Made by a program: the position numbers and the translations under genes. The notes beneath the pieces were generated by a model. That model was not told the DNA's origin. It was given only the letters and a program-made list of their open reading frames with translations, and made no database searches. Of a stretch of 64,000 bases of DNA, positions 58,901 to 64,000 are shown one piece after another. Origin of the DNA: Pieris napi (lineage: Eukaryota; Arthropoda; Insecta; Lepidoptera; Pieridae); NCBI RefSeq assembly GCF_905475465.1, contig NC_062241.1:12152001-12216000 (forward strand), read 5' to 3'. Position 1 is the first letter of the stretch. Every line of letters begins with the position of its first letter.

Positions 58901-60901
58901 AGAGTATCTGAAAACACGTGGTTCCTTATAATAGCATCATTTGTCTCCACGACAGGACATGTGTAGGGACTAGGGAATAAAATCCACATTCAATTTAAAA
59001 GAAGTTTTCAAGAAAGAAGTATAAAGCTTAAATGATAGTGTTTTAGTATAACAGTAGTTAGGTTAATATAAAGGCTATATTAGAAATACGAAATATCTAC
59101 GTATGTTTGGCATTCGAAAAGAGTACGATGATATGGTATTTAACTTTCAATAAGTGTTTTATAACAACAAAAGTATTTTTGAATCATATAAGTCCTTACA
59201 AAAAGTGAAAACATAATGCGAACAAATTTATTAATTCACAACATTTTAGTTTAACATATGAAATTGGAGAATTGTAAAAATTATATAATATCAAAATTTA
59301 GTATACTGTATAGTTATTTCAACTGATTATAATTGTGCCATTTTGATGGCAGTTTGTTTATCCCTTTTCTGTAGAAGCTTGCCGGACAGCGATGATGTCA
59401 GCGAAAGCGTTTTGTTTGGGTGTTCAATTCATTTAAAAAATACATTTGGCGCCAAAACTACCAAGATTTAACAAAAACAATCTATCTAATGACGAATGAC
59501 TGAATTTGAAGTTAAATTTCGAATTCTAATTTCGAATAAATATTGTTTGAATTTCGAATTGCGCGCCAATCCCCAGATAATTACATGTGTAAATACTGGT
59601 TACAGAATCTCCAATTTGTGAGACCATTACAAATATAAAACTCATAGTTATTCAATTCATTAATATGACAATAAACTAATTTGTGTTCTCAGGTGCCACA
59701 TTCACCCAAGCCCAAACAAATGATTATAAGATCCATGGCTTGGATCTCCTTCGTCTACTCTCGGAGAAGCCGTGGCTCCTCCACAATCGATGGGAGCCTC
59801 GTGACCAAGACGTTGGGTACAGGAATCAAGATTCCAATGACGACAGCTTTGACGATGACTTAAGGTAAGTTGCTTAAATATCTAATTACTTTTATCAATT
59901 GTTTAATACAGAAGAAACCTTCATAGACTGAAACGAACTATCCCAGTGTGGTACGTGCATTAGTGAAGTTCTTATTCAAGAATTTATAAATAAATTCCGA
60001 CAAAATTAAACCCTATAAGTTTCCTTGCGTTTTCTTATCAGCTCAAAACGATAGAACCTTCCTGTTCCTTCCTAGACTCTAAGGCAGTGTTCCCAACGCC
60101 CTCGCCCCACAGGGGGGCAATTTGATTGTTGAGTTATTCAAAAAAATAAAATTATTTGGAATATGAATTGCAGTTTTTCATCCTAAAATCCATAATTTAA
60201 GTTTCTTAAGTGAACAATTTTTTATAAAGGCTGTTCAAGTATTCCGTAAGCAGATTTACTATAATTTACCCCCCCCCCCCCACCCTCTTGTCAGCAAAAG
60301 TAAACAAACCTCTCAAAAAATATAGTACATAAGCGTATTAATTTTTTGTAGCAATCCTCGAAAATGCATTTCGTTTTCAAGCATAGAAAATGTGTGGGTA
60401 ATATGTATAAAATAGTCAAATTCATAGTATTTTACATATATTTTCTTATTTGGTGATAATAATATAAAAAAAATAAATACTTCCTAAGTATTTCATGTTT
60501 AATGAACTTTATTTCTCATAATACTAAAATAAATGTATTTTATTTACATGAGAAACTTAATATATACGAACGAGATACACGTCGCTATCAGCCGTCCCAA
60601 TTTTAGTCTACTCTGATTCTGATAGGTATTTAATGCCTTTTTGAATTGCTTAAACGCGCTAATATTACGAGTTTTAGACGGTAATTAATTAAATAATTGC
60701 ACACCCTCATGCTAACAGACTTCTTCAAATTTGTACGCAGCGTCGGCAAAATAAGCAAACTGGCTCGACGAGTATTGCGTGTGTGTATGTAAAACTGTTA
60801 TTTGTACCAGCGCTTATGTCTCAGGTCCAACTCGGAGAAGCGGTCTGCTGTGGCCACGGCGCTGAACGGGCGGCGACGTCGGCAGCCCACGCCGTCGCTT
60901 G
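37958..60901 (+). CDS. Secreted prohormone-like precursor, first three coding exons
   Basis: Exon 37958-38003 encodes MTPSTLTTLFAIVLA, a signal-peptide start, followed by a GTGAGT donor. Exon 59693-59864 encodes the likely cleavage region (GATFTQAQ) and a hydrophobic/basic stretch (YKIHGLDLLRLLSEKPWLL), then an acidic Asp-rich segment. Exon 60825-60901 encodes SNSEKRSAVATALNGRRRRQ and PTPSLG and ends at a GTAAGG donor. Phases agree (1, 2, 1). The Lys-Arg (78-79) and the Gly followed by four Arg (88-92) look like convertase cleavage and amidation sites. I do not recognise the peptide family, and the gene continues right of the window. Exon linkage over a 21.7-kb intron is an inference from phase and signal-peptide completion. 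Confidence 0.6.
39203..39400 (-). pseudogene. RTE-type LINE C-terminal remnant
   Basis: The minus strand reads GRQIKRWEDD, then MWLSKARHREEWKLL, the pattern seen at the C-terminus of RTE reverse transcriptases. Confidence 0.6.
40205..40661. mobile_element. 'GAAGTTTCACTTC' TIR element, copy B
   Basis: ACAAATCTAAAACTTTAGAT at the left, AAAACGCTGCACATCTTCG and GCGCCTAAAGAAGTTTCACTTC-type end at the right, as in 27605-28020. Confidence 0.6.
41078..41375 (+). repeat. LINE 3' scrap followed by a decayed SINE
   Basis: 41078-41135 has GGCCGGCAACGCACCCACTA. 41215-41375 resembles the SINE body (GAAAACATCGAGAGGAATCC, TTAGACCCAAAAACGG). Confidence 0.45.
42055..42300 (-). repeat. 'AGTGGCGGAGAG' family repeat
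   Basis: GGGCGTAGAACGGACGACAT, CTCTCCGCCACTCTTTTTAA and AAGGAGCTGCAACCATTACA match 34655-34895. Confidence 0.6.
42338..42470 (+). repeat. Interspersed repeat shared with 3983-4125
   Basis: AAAGATTTGTCCTCTATCAG to ACACGAATTCAAATC. The Harbinger derivative starts directly after it. Confidence 0.6.
42478..43113. mobile_element. Harbinger derivative with a MADF-gene remnant (TSD TAA)
   Basis: 636 bp with inverted ends AGGCCGATTTACATTATCTT / AAGATAATGTAAATCGGCCC, continuing about 40 bp on each side. TAA lies at 42475-42477 and 43114-43116. The interior keeps the start of a small ORF (42753) that looks like a MADF domain. Confidence 0.8.
42753..42824 (+). pseudogene. Truncated MADF-like accessory ORF of a Harbinger element
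   Basis: MAKWSEDTTIKFVSEYIIQK, then a stop after 23 codons. Trp-Ser-x-Glu/Asp followed by a Phe-Val-x-Glu-Tyr helix is how MADF domains begin. PIF/Harbinger elements carry a Myb/MADF-like second gene. It is only the start; the rest is deleted. Confidence 0.5.
44253..44889. mobile_element. Harbinger deletion derivative (TSD TAA)
   Basis: 637 bp with inverted ends AGGTGATATCAGACGGTTCA / TGAACCGTCTGATATCACCT and TAA at 44250-44252 and 44890-44892. It retains only the N-terminal part of a transposase (44364-44678). Confidence 0.85.
44364..44678 (+). pseudogene. N-terminal fragment of a PIF/Harbinger transposase
   Basis: A 104-aa frame containing RPWIKRRNLLGAFNTLLREL, then Glu-Asp-Pro-Glu and LRMDE, the N-terminal signature of insect HARBI1-like transposases. 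The DDE catalytic part is missing, and the frame ends within the right subterminal region. Confidence 0.7.
45405..45895 (+). mobile_element. Diverged LINE 3' fragment
   Basis: Matches the LINE from the CAGTACCAGCTCCTTCC region (9757 in copy 1) through CTTAACATCAGATGAGCCA. Frameshifts and deletions are present, and the poly(A) is lost. Confidence 0.8.
46215..46375 (+). mobile_element. 5'-truncated SINE
   Basis: Starts in the AAAGGATAACATCGTGAGGA segment and ends GGTAGCGCCACTAAT. Confidence 0.65.
46470..46780 (-). pseudogene. LINE C-terminal remnant (RTE/L2-like tail)
   Basis: The minus strand reads KLKWLGHVHRMADETPTKVL, the familiar 'RWLGHV.RM' tail of craft-type LINE polyproteins. It is preceded by decayed sequence. 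Confidence 0.6.
47350..47515 (+). repeat. 'AGTGGCGGAGAG' family repeat
   Basis: AAAAAGAGTGGCGGAGAGTT, CTACGCCCTTGATTTGAG and CATAAGTGTACAATGTG. Confidence 0.6.
48308..48528 (+). mobile_element. 5'-truncated SINE
   Basis: Body from TCTATGGAGTTTCTTTCTAT through AAAGTCGACGGCGTGTGTCA to GGTTGTACCGCCACT. Confidence 0.7.
48928..49085 (-). mobile_element. LINE 3' fragment, minus strand
   Basis: GGGCAGCTGGTTCCACATCG, CGGACGTCGAGGTGATACGG and GAAACTCAGCTGCAGGTAT are the complement of the LINE C-terminal region. Confidence 0.75.
50283..50455 (+). mobile_element. Scrambled LINE 3' end
   Basis: GGTGAGCCTCCTGCCCGTTT, normally the last bases of the LINE, precedes AAAGAGCGTATTAGTTCTTA..CCATGGGCGG. Two 3' fragments are therefore joined head to tail. 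Confidence 0.6.
50515..50885. repeat. (ATAC)n-ended relative of the 26010 repeat
   Basis: Has CCTAATTTAGGCTGAAAATC..AAAGCGTGGGTTGCTCGA in the same orientation as 26300. The GAGTCCGAAGGAGTCGGTTA plus ATACATAC end is in the opposite orientation. Confidence 0.6.
51045..51285 (+). repeat. Interspersed repeat shared with 32220-33001 and 61410-61625
   Basis: Contains GCCGATGAGTAGGGATACCT and TTAATGACGTGGAATAAGTG, the uninterrupted version of the site where the 32271 foldback inserted. Confidence 0.65.
51551..51989. mobile_element. 'GAAGTTTCACTTC' TIR element, copy C
   Basis: Both ends are visible: GAAGTGAAACTTCTTTG at the left and CTTAAGAAGTTTCACTTC at the right. The interior is CT-rich, with TCACTCTCTCCCTTTTCTTC and CGCTGCACATCTTCGTGACG. 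Confidence 0.65.
52434..54353. mobile_element. hAT-like DNA transposon, degenerate, 8-bp TSD
   Basis: 1920 bp with perfect 12-bp inverted ends TAGGGTGGGTCA / TGACCCACCCTA, flanked by GTGATTAT at 52426-52433 and 54354-54361. An 8-bp duplication and a TAGGG terminus fit the hAT superfamily. The minus strand holds a broken transposase. Confidence 0.8.
52760..53920 (-). pseudogene. Broken transposase of the hAT-like element
   Basis: Minus-strand pieces in different frames read AIGCDGTVTNTDKFSSVIRL, then PLQWIICLLHLNELPLRHLF and SGPSTYNGPIGK, then LPCHTLAVERSVKILTEA near the C-terminal end (about 52870). These segments look like conserved blocks of a transposase-like protein that recurs in arthropod genomes (from memory). 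Several stops and frameshifts separate them. Confidence 0.6.
54437..54605 (-). repeat. 'AGTGGCGGAGAG' family repeat, 3' part
   Basis: AAATAATTTATTGATGTAGG, GAACGTCAAAAAAGAAATAT and GGGCGTAGAACGGAAGAGAA. Confidence 0.6.
54835..55035 (-). mobile_element. LINE 3' fragment, minus strand
   Basis: CCGCCCATGGACACTCAATG, GTTGCCGGCCTTTCAAGAAT and AAAACGCTCAGTTGTGGAAC are the complement of the LINE C-terminal end. Confidence 0.75.
55307..57322 (-). mobile_element. 5'-truncated Jockey-clade non-LTR retrotransposon with 11-bp TSD
   Basis: ACGAATAACTT occurs at 55296-55306 and again at 57323-57333, directly flanking the element. The 3' end is a poly(T) run on the plus strand (55307-55325), that is, a poly(A) tail on the minus strand. 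The 5' end is truncated inside ORF2, upstream of the reverse transcriptase. Confidence 0.9.
55433..57310 (-). CDS. Jockey-clade reverse transcriptase, N-terminally truncated but open
   Basis: 625 codons without a stop. Visible blocks are SKKAPGYDLITKEVL, TSYRPISLLPTLSKVLEKTI, HQFGFRQYHGTVEQAHRV, AFLDIQQAFDKVWH, GVPQGSVLGPMLYTLYTADL and the FADD active site (ATFADDTAIL). After these come VRYLGLHIDRGLTWRHHI and the WTYGLQLWGSAS region of the C-terminal domain. The endonuclease is absent because of the 5' truncation, and the ATG at 57310 is internal, so this is not an autonomous gene. The open frame points to a recent insertion. Confidence 0.88.
   Translation of the reverse strand: MQFTNLIQAAAWRSTPTTEHKNQHTNIPLEIKMMIQEKRRLRRVWQLSRHPQDKTALNKAIVELKEAIKNVNDLTMQAKLESLTATKASNYSLWKITRSCSQPNKSKAPIKKENGWARTSQDKADLFANYLTSSFKPNVTLDNSSDEYVDQVLNQDLQMDHPPRPVSPAEVIKTIKCLDSKKAPGYDLITKEVLMELPRKAIIFITILFNAMLRIGYFPVAWKISEIIMIYKAGKLMTEKTSYRPISLLPTLSKVLEKTILRRIVPSLVERKVIPDHQFGFRQYHGTVEQAHRVCDAIRKSLEQREYCSSAFLDIQQAFDKVWHKGLLCKIKQNISHSYFPIFKSYLEDRIFYVKEGDATSEFQNIDAGVPQGSVLGPMLYTLYTADLPLLPGITTATFADDTAILASNKDPGLASEDLQKGLDKVNEWLQKWKIKASAAKSVHVTFTLRRGDCPPVKLDQCILPHSDHVRYLGLHIDRGLTWRHHIKCKKQELQLKYNSLYWMLGRNSKLSLDNKLLIYKVILKPIWTYGLQLWGSASDTNINILQRQQNKILRAVAKVPWYITNNEVHEHLNIRTIKEEIRRLAAKYKERLSCHPNTLARQLTIRQYVSRLKRHHILELEDRQ
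57540..57680 (+). repeat. 3' end of a LINE-like repeat
   Basis: GGAAGAGATCGCTTGTTAGC GTTAAGGCCG and a terminal GAATAAATAAATAAATA, as in 4655-4760. Confidence 0.5.
60229..60380 (+). repeat. 'CGTTCAAGTATTACGTAAG' MITE-like repeat
   Basis: GGCTGTTCAAGTATTCCGTA, poly(C) and GTATTAATTTTTTGTAGCAA parallel 16658-16868. It lies in the second intron of the prohormone-like gene. Confidence 0.55.
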
Positions 60902-61051
60902 GTAAGGCAGTCGCGCCGTATGTCGGCGTCGGTAAGCAACGTCGATGCGGCTATTTCATGGTTTACGACGATATAATGGTTTAAGAAATGTATTAAAGAA
61001 AAGCTGTGTGAAAAGACTTACTATAAAGTTAACGATTATCACTATAAAGCC

Positions 61052-61394
61052 GGTTGCAGATCGAAAACTAAGCTATGCCAAGGCTAAACTAAGCTATGCC
61101 AAGCAAGCTAGGCTAAGCTAAGCTAGAAATAAATAGCGTGCAGACCAACAACTAAGCCAAATCTCAGTCAGTACGGCGAAGGATGTGCAAAGGGTGTGCG
61201 GGGTAGCGGGAGGGGCTTAGCTTAGCTCGTGTAGCTGCGTATCGGCATACACAACTAACTTAGCTTCGCATATTTTAGTTAGCTCACATAGCTTAGTTCG
61301 CATAGTTTGCGGTCTGCACACAAGTATGTAAAACTGCGTCAGCTATGCGAGCTAAGCTAAACTAACTTAGCTTAGCTCTTGGTCTGCAACCCGT
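61052..61394. mobile_element. MITE built from AGCTAAGCT-like repeats
   Basis: Inverted ends CCGGTTGCAGATCGAAAACT / AGCTCTTGGTCTGCAACCCG, with TAA near both sides. Subterminal regions repeat CTAAGCTA and CTTAGCT many times. Confidence 0.6.
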
Positions 61395-61409
61395 ATTAAA
61401 GGGCCTGGG

Positions 61410-61625
61410 ACTAGTATTGGACAGGCTACTTCTAATTAATATGCGATATTTGTTTTAAAATAAGTGTTGGTTGCCATAGTCATTTTGTATGATGATTTGC
61501 TATTTTAAAAGAGTACCGAGAGTTTGCTCGGCCTACACCCTCTGTCTTCTTTGCCGATGAGTAGGGATGTCTACCGATTAAAAATGATACCTGTATCTTA
61601 TATTCCATAATAAACATTTTTTTTA
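61410..61625 (+). repeat. Interspersed repeat shared with 32220-33001 and 51045-51285
   Basis: GGGCCTGGGACTAGTATTGG, CTTTGCCGATGAGTAGGGAT and TATCTTATATTCCATAATAA. Confidence 0.65.
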
Positions 61626-62569
61626 ATAATAAAGCAAGAGTAGATAAAGCATTTGATTTGAGAAGGGTGAAAATATGATAATCCTAATTTTATTATAATT
61701 ATATACAACTTTTAACAATTTTGCTACCATAAGTCAACATAAATTGTTTATGTTATGTATCAAGCCTAAAAATTATTGCAATAACATTAATATGTTTCCT
61801 GTACTACTGTACAGTATTTAAAATATTTAAGACTAGCGGCCCGTCCCGGCTTCGCACATTTATTTTCTAAACATTTTTTATAGATATTAATATGATCTTG
61901 AATATTGAGAAACATTTAAATCTATCATCAATAGTTTTCGCTGCGCATGCCATGAAAGATATTTTATTTTTCTTGCAATTATATTAATCAGTGATAATGT
62001 AGCATTCAAATGGTGAAAGATATTTTAAAATGGGTCCAGTACTTTTTGAGCCAATTCGTTACAAACATACTTACATACAAATCTTTCCTCTTTATAATAT
62101 TAGAATAAATGTATCCTGTGTCCAGTGTATTTACTGGTATATACAAGCTCAAGCTAAATCAAAGCATTGTCACAGAAAGCAGAATAGACATTTATAAATG
62201 TCGTGTCTATCAAGTTACTCCTAAATAACTTCTCTAATGACGTGTCCCGGACAAAGCTATGCACGCTTTGTAACTTTACACCTTTGCAATATCGAATGGA
62301 GCAACTGTAACAATGTTACTAGTATTCATTTTCAGTCTGTCTCGTTTCTGGCAATTTTCTTGTCAGACAATATCTAGGAATGCGATTATTTTAAGGATTC
62401 CGATATTTTAATTGACCATTAACAGTTCGTTTAACTTAAATAATTTTCAAGACAATTACCGTATGCCTACCGTAGCCACTTCAAAACCCTTTTTTGGAAA
62501 TGTGGTGGTTTTAACGTGGGGAAAACAACCACCACCCTCCACTACATATGAAAAACGATTAAAAGAAAT

Positions 62570-62720
62570 AAAAAAGGCGCTCACGTCACAAAAATTAAAA
62601 TTATGCACTTTCAACGTAAGACAATTAGATCTGAACAAGGCATTGAGAAAAATCAGTGAAAAAAAAGAGAAATGGAAAACTATGGCGGAGGCTTTTTCCC
62701 AAAAGGGGCAATAGCGACGG
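62570..62720 (+). pseudogene. Internally deleted RTE-like LINE remnant
   Basis: The frame reads KLKLCTFNVRQLD, resembling the start of an APE endonuclease. Within 20 codons it continues EKKEKWKTMAEAFSQKGQ, resembling the C-terminal end of an RTE polyprotein. It is followed directly by a minus-strand SINE. Confidence 0.4.
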
Positions 62721-62864
62721 AGACTTTTTGGGTCATCTTTCCTTCACCGATCGCGCGAATGTTACATGCATACATAGAAAGAAAGTCCATTGGTGCACAG
62801 ACGAGGATCAAACCTACGACCTCAGGGTTGAGAGTCGCACGTTGAAGGCACTAGGCCAACACTG
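62720..62864 (-). mobile_element. SINE 5' part, minus strand
   Basis: GGATCAAACCTACGACCTCA is the complement of the B-box region. GAGAGTCGCACGTTGAAGGC and CCAACACTG are the complement of the SINE start. Confidence 0.7.
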
Positions 62865-64000
62865 ATTAATTAATAAAGCTCTATTGATAATAATAACGAG
62901 AGGAAAAAAAGTGTTTGGGAAAATCCTCAAAAAACAGATTATAATTATTGAATCCAATCGGAACAGTCGTTTAATCAGTCGTTAACTAATCGGGCATTAA
63001 ATTTATAAGCTGAGTTGTACCGTTCGAAAATTAAACGATATATTCTTCATATTGTACCTACTTATATTGACTCCTATTCATGAAATGTCGTTTCTATATT
63101 AAAATTATGTCAATGTTAATAGGCTTTGAAATTTGAATGTTCATTCATAAGAATTCAATAAACTTTGGCATAGAAGCACCAAAGTTAGACTTAAAGCGTT
63201 CTAAAATTAAACTATTTAAATTATTTTGAAGGAATCTTTTTAGATTTTTTTAGACTCCTCATTTCTTATTAGACCAGTGCAGATAGCCTTTAAAATAAAT
63301 AAAAAGTGAAAAAAATTACAGTAGGATGAAACCCATTAGAAAAGCAGGGGAATATGATCAAAATGATAGGAAAAAGAAATTACGGTCGATCTGAGGTCGG
63401 GAAGGGGTAGGGGGGGGGGGGGGGGAGTTTTAAGGGTAAAAAACGGTTTATCTCGATTTCCGGCAAAACTACAAGTCCTATCGAAGAAAGTTAAATGGCA
63501 AAGTTGGAGGTAATAAAAGATCTAAAACTTTTGTATTCACACATTTTTCACATAACCTCAAAATTTATGTGAAAAATTCAAAAACCAAGTTTTTGGTTTT
63601 TTATTTTTATCTTTAACAAAAATATTTTTTTTTTAACGAAATTTGGTGAAAACTTACCTTTCTATGTCCCAAATACACTGTAATTTATTTGATTAAAAAT
63701 ATTTATTTGTTCACCTTATTTTGAATTAATATCGAAAAAACACCCTAATTTTCAATCGAAAATTCTGACGTCAAAATTTCAGCTTTTTTCAAAAAGTTGG
63801 TGTGCTTTCAGTTCGTTGAAATCTCTACTTTCTTATGGTAAAAAATATATATATATTACCATAGTAAATCTTCTCAGAAAACGTTAAAAATCGTATGCAG
63901 TAACGCCCAGACCTGTCATCCCCTTCCCTACTTCTCTATGAATCTTCTTTAAATTATAATCAGATGTCTATTTATTACTATTTTAAGATAACTTATATAT

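Larger units (their letters stand above)
38004..59692 (+). other. 21.7-kb first intron of the prohormone-like gene
   Basis: No host exon is recognised inside. It is filled with the transposons listed here and AT-rich sequence. At 39664-39800 and 49634-50035 there are interspersed repeats with (C)TAGC(G/T)G..CC starts. At 43985-44165 there is a CATCATCATCAGCC-type LINE 3' sequence. Confidence 0.45.
60902..64000. other. Downstream part of the prohormone-like gene region
   Basis: No further exon could be supported. It contains the repeats listed separately, an interspersed repeat at 61835-62106 (CTAGCGGCCCGTCCCGGCTT .. TTATAATATTAG), and, from 63300, AT-rich sequence with a poly(G) run. Confidence 0.4.

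Overview
The window is a piece of an insect nuclear genome, most likely a moth or butterfly (Lepidoptera). The reasons are short exons with GT-AG introns, AT-rich introns and spacers, host genes with clear animal homologues, and a dense load of non-LTR, LTR, SINE, Harbinger, hAT-like, Helitron-like and foldback repeats of the kind common in Lepidoptera. The assignment to Lepidoptera is an inference from repeat style. The animal-gene identities come from protein motifs.

Layout, left to right. (1) 1-3230, minus strand: the 5' part of a Ty3/gypsy-type LTR retrotransposon (LTR, tRNA-Ser primer-binding site, gag, start of pol), cut by the window edge. (2) 3446-12712, plus strand: the last six exons of a membrane-type alkaline phosphatase. 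One intron holds a complete 3.4-kb non-LTR element with an uninterrupted 1054-codon ORF. The next intron holds a SINE split by a MITE, and a TIR element that contains a 70-bp minisatellite. (3) 14103-18934, minus strand: a four-coding-exon cytochrome b5 gene, tail to tail with the phosphatase. (4) 19316-22790: a second copy of the same non-LTR element, with a 2-nt frameshift, in the spacer between cytochrome b5 and the next gene. (5) 23047-23768, plus strand: LTO1 (ORAOV1), two exons, 137 aa. (6) 23980-28429, plus strand: a METTL25B/RRNAD1-like methyltransferase, seven exons, 481 aa. A splice donor just after the LTO1 stop and an acceptor just before the methyltransferase ATG suggest that the two can share one dicistronic mRNA. 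(7) 28430-37957: repeat-filled spacer with two long perfect or near-perfect foldbacks and a Helitron-like element. (8) 37958-60901, plus strand: the first three coding exons of a secreted prohormone-like precursor, with a 21.7-kb first intron containing two TAA-flanked Harbinger derivatives, an 8-bp-TSD hAT-like element and a 5'-truncated Jockey-clade element with an 11-bp target duplication. (9) 60902-64000: repeats, no recognised exon.

The host genes are not one pathway. Alkaline phosphatase is a surface or secreted hydrolase, cytochrome b5 an ER electron carrier, LTO1 an adaptor for Fe-S maturation of the ribosome-recycling ATPase ABCE1, and METTL25B a putative SAM-dependent methyltransferase. 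Only LTO1 and METTL25B are arranged in a way that suggests co-expression. Most open reading frames over 60 codons here are transposon-derived or chance; the host genes had to be assembled from exons by reading splice sites.
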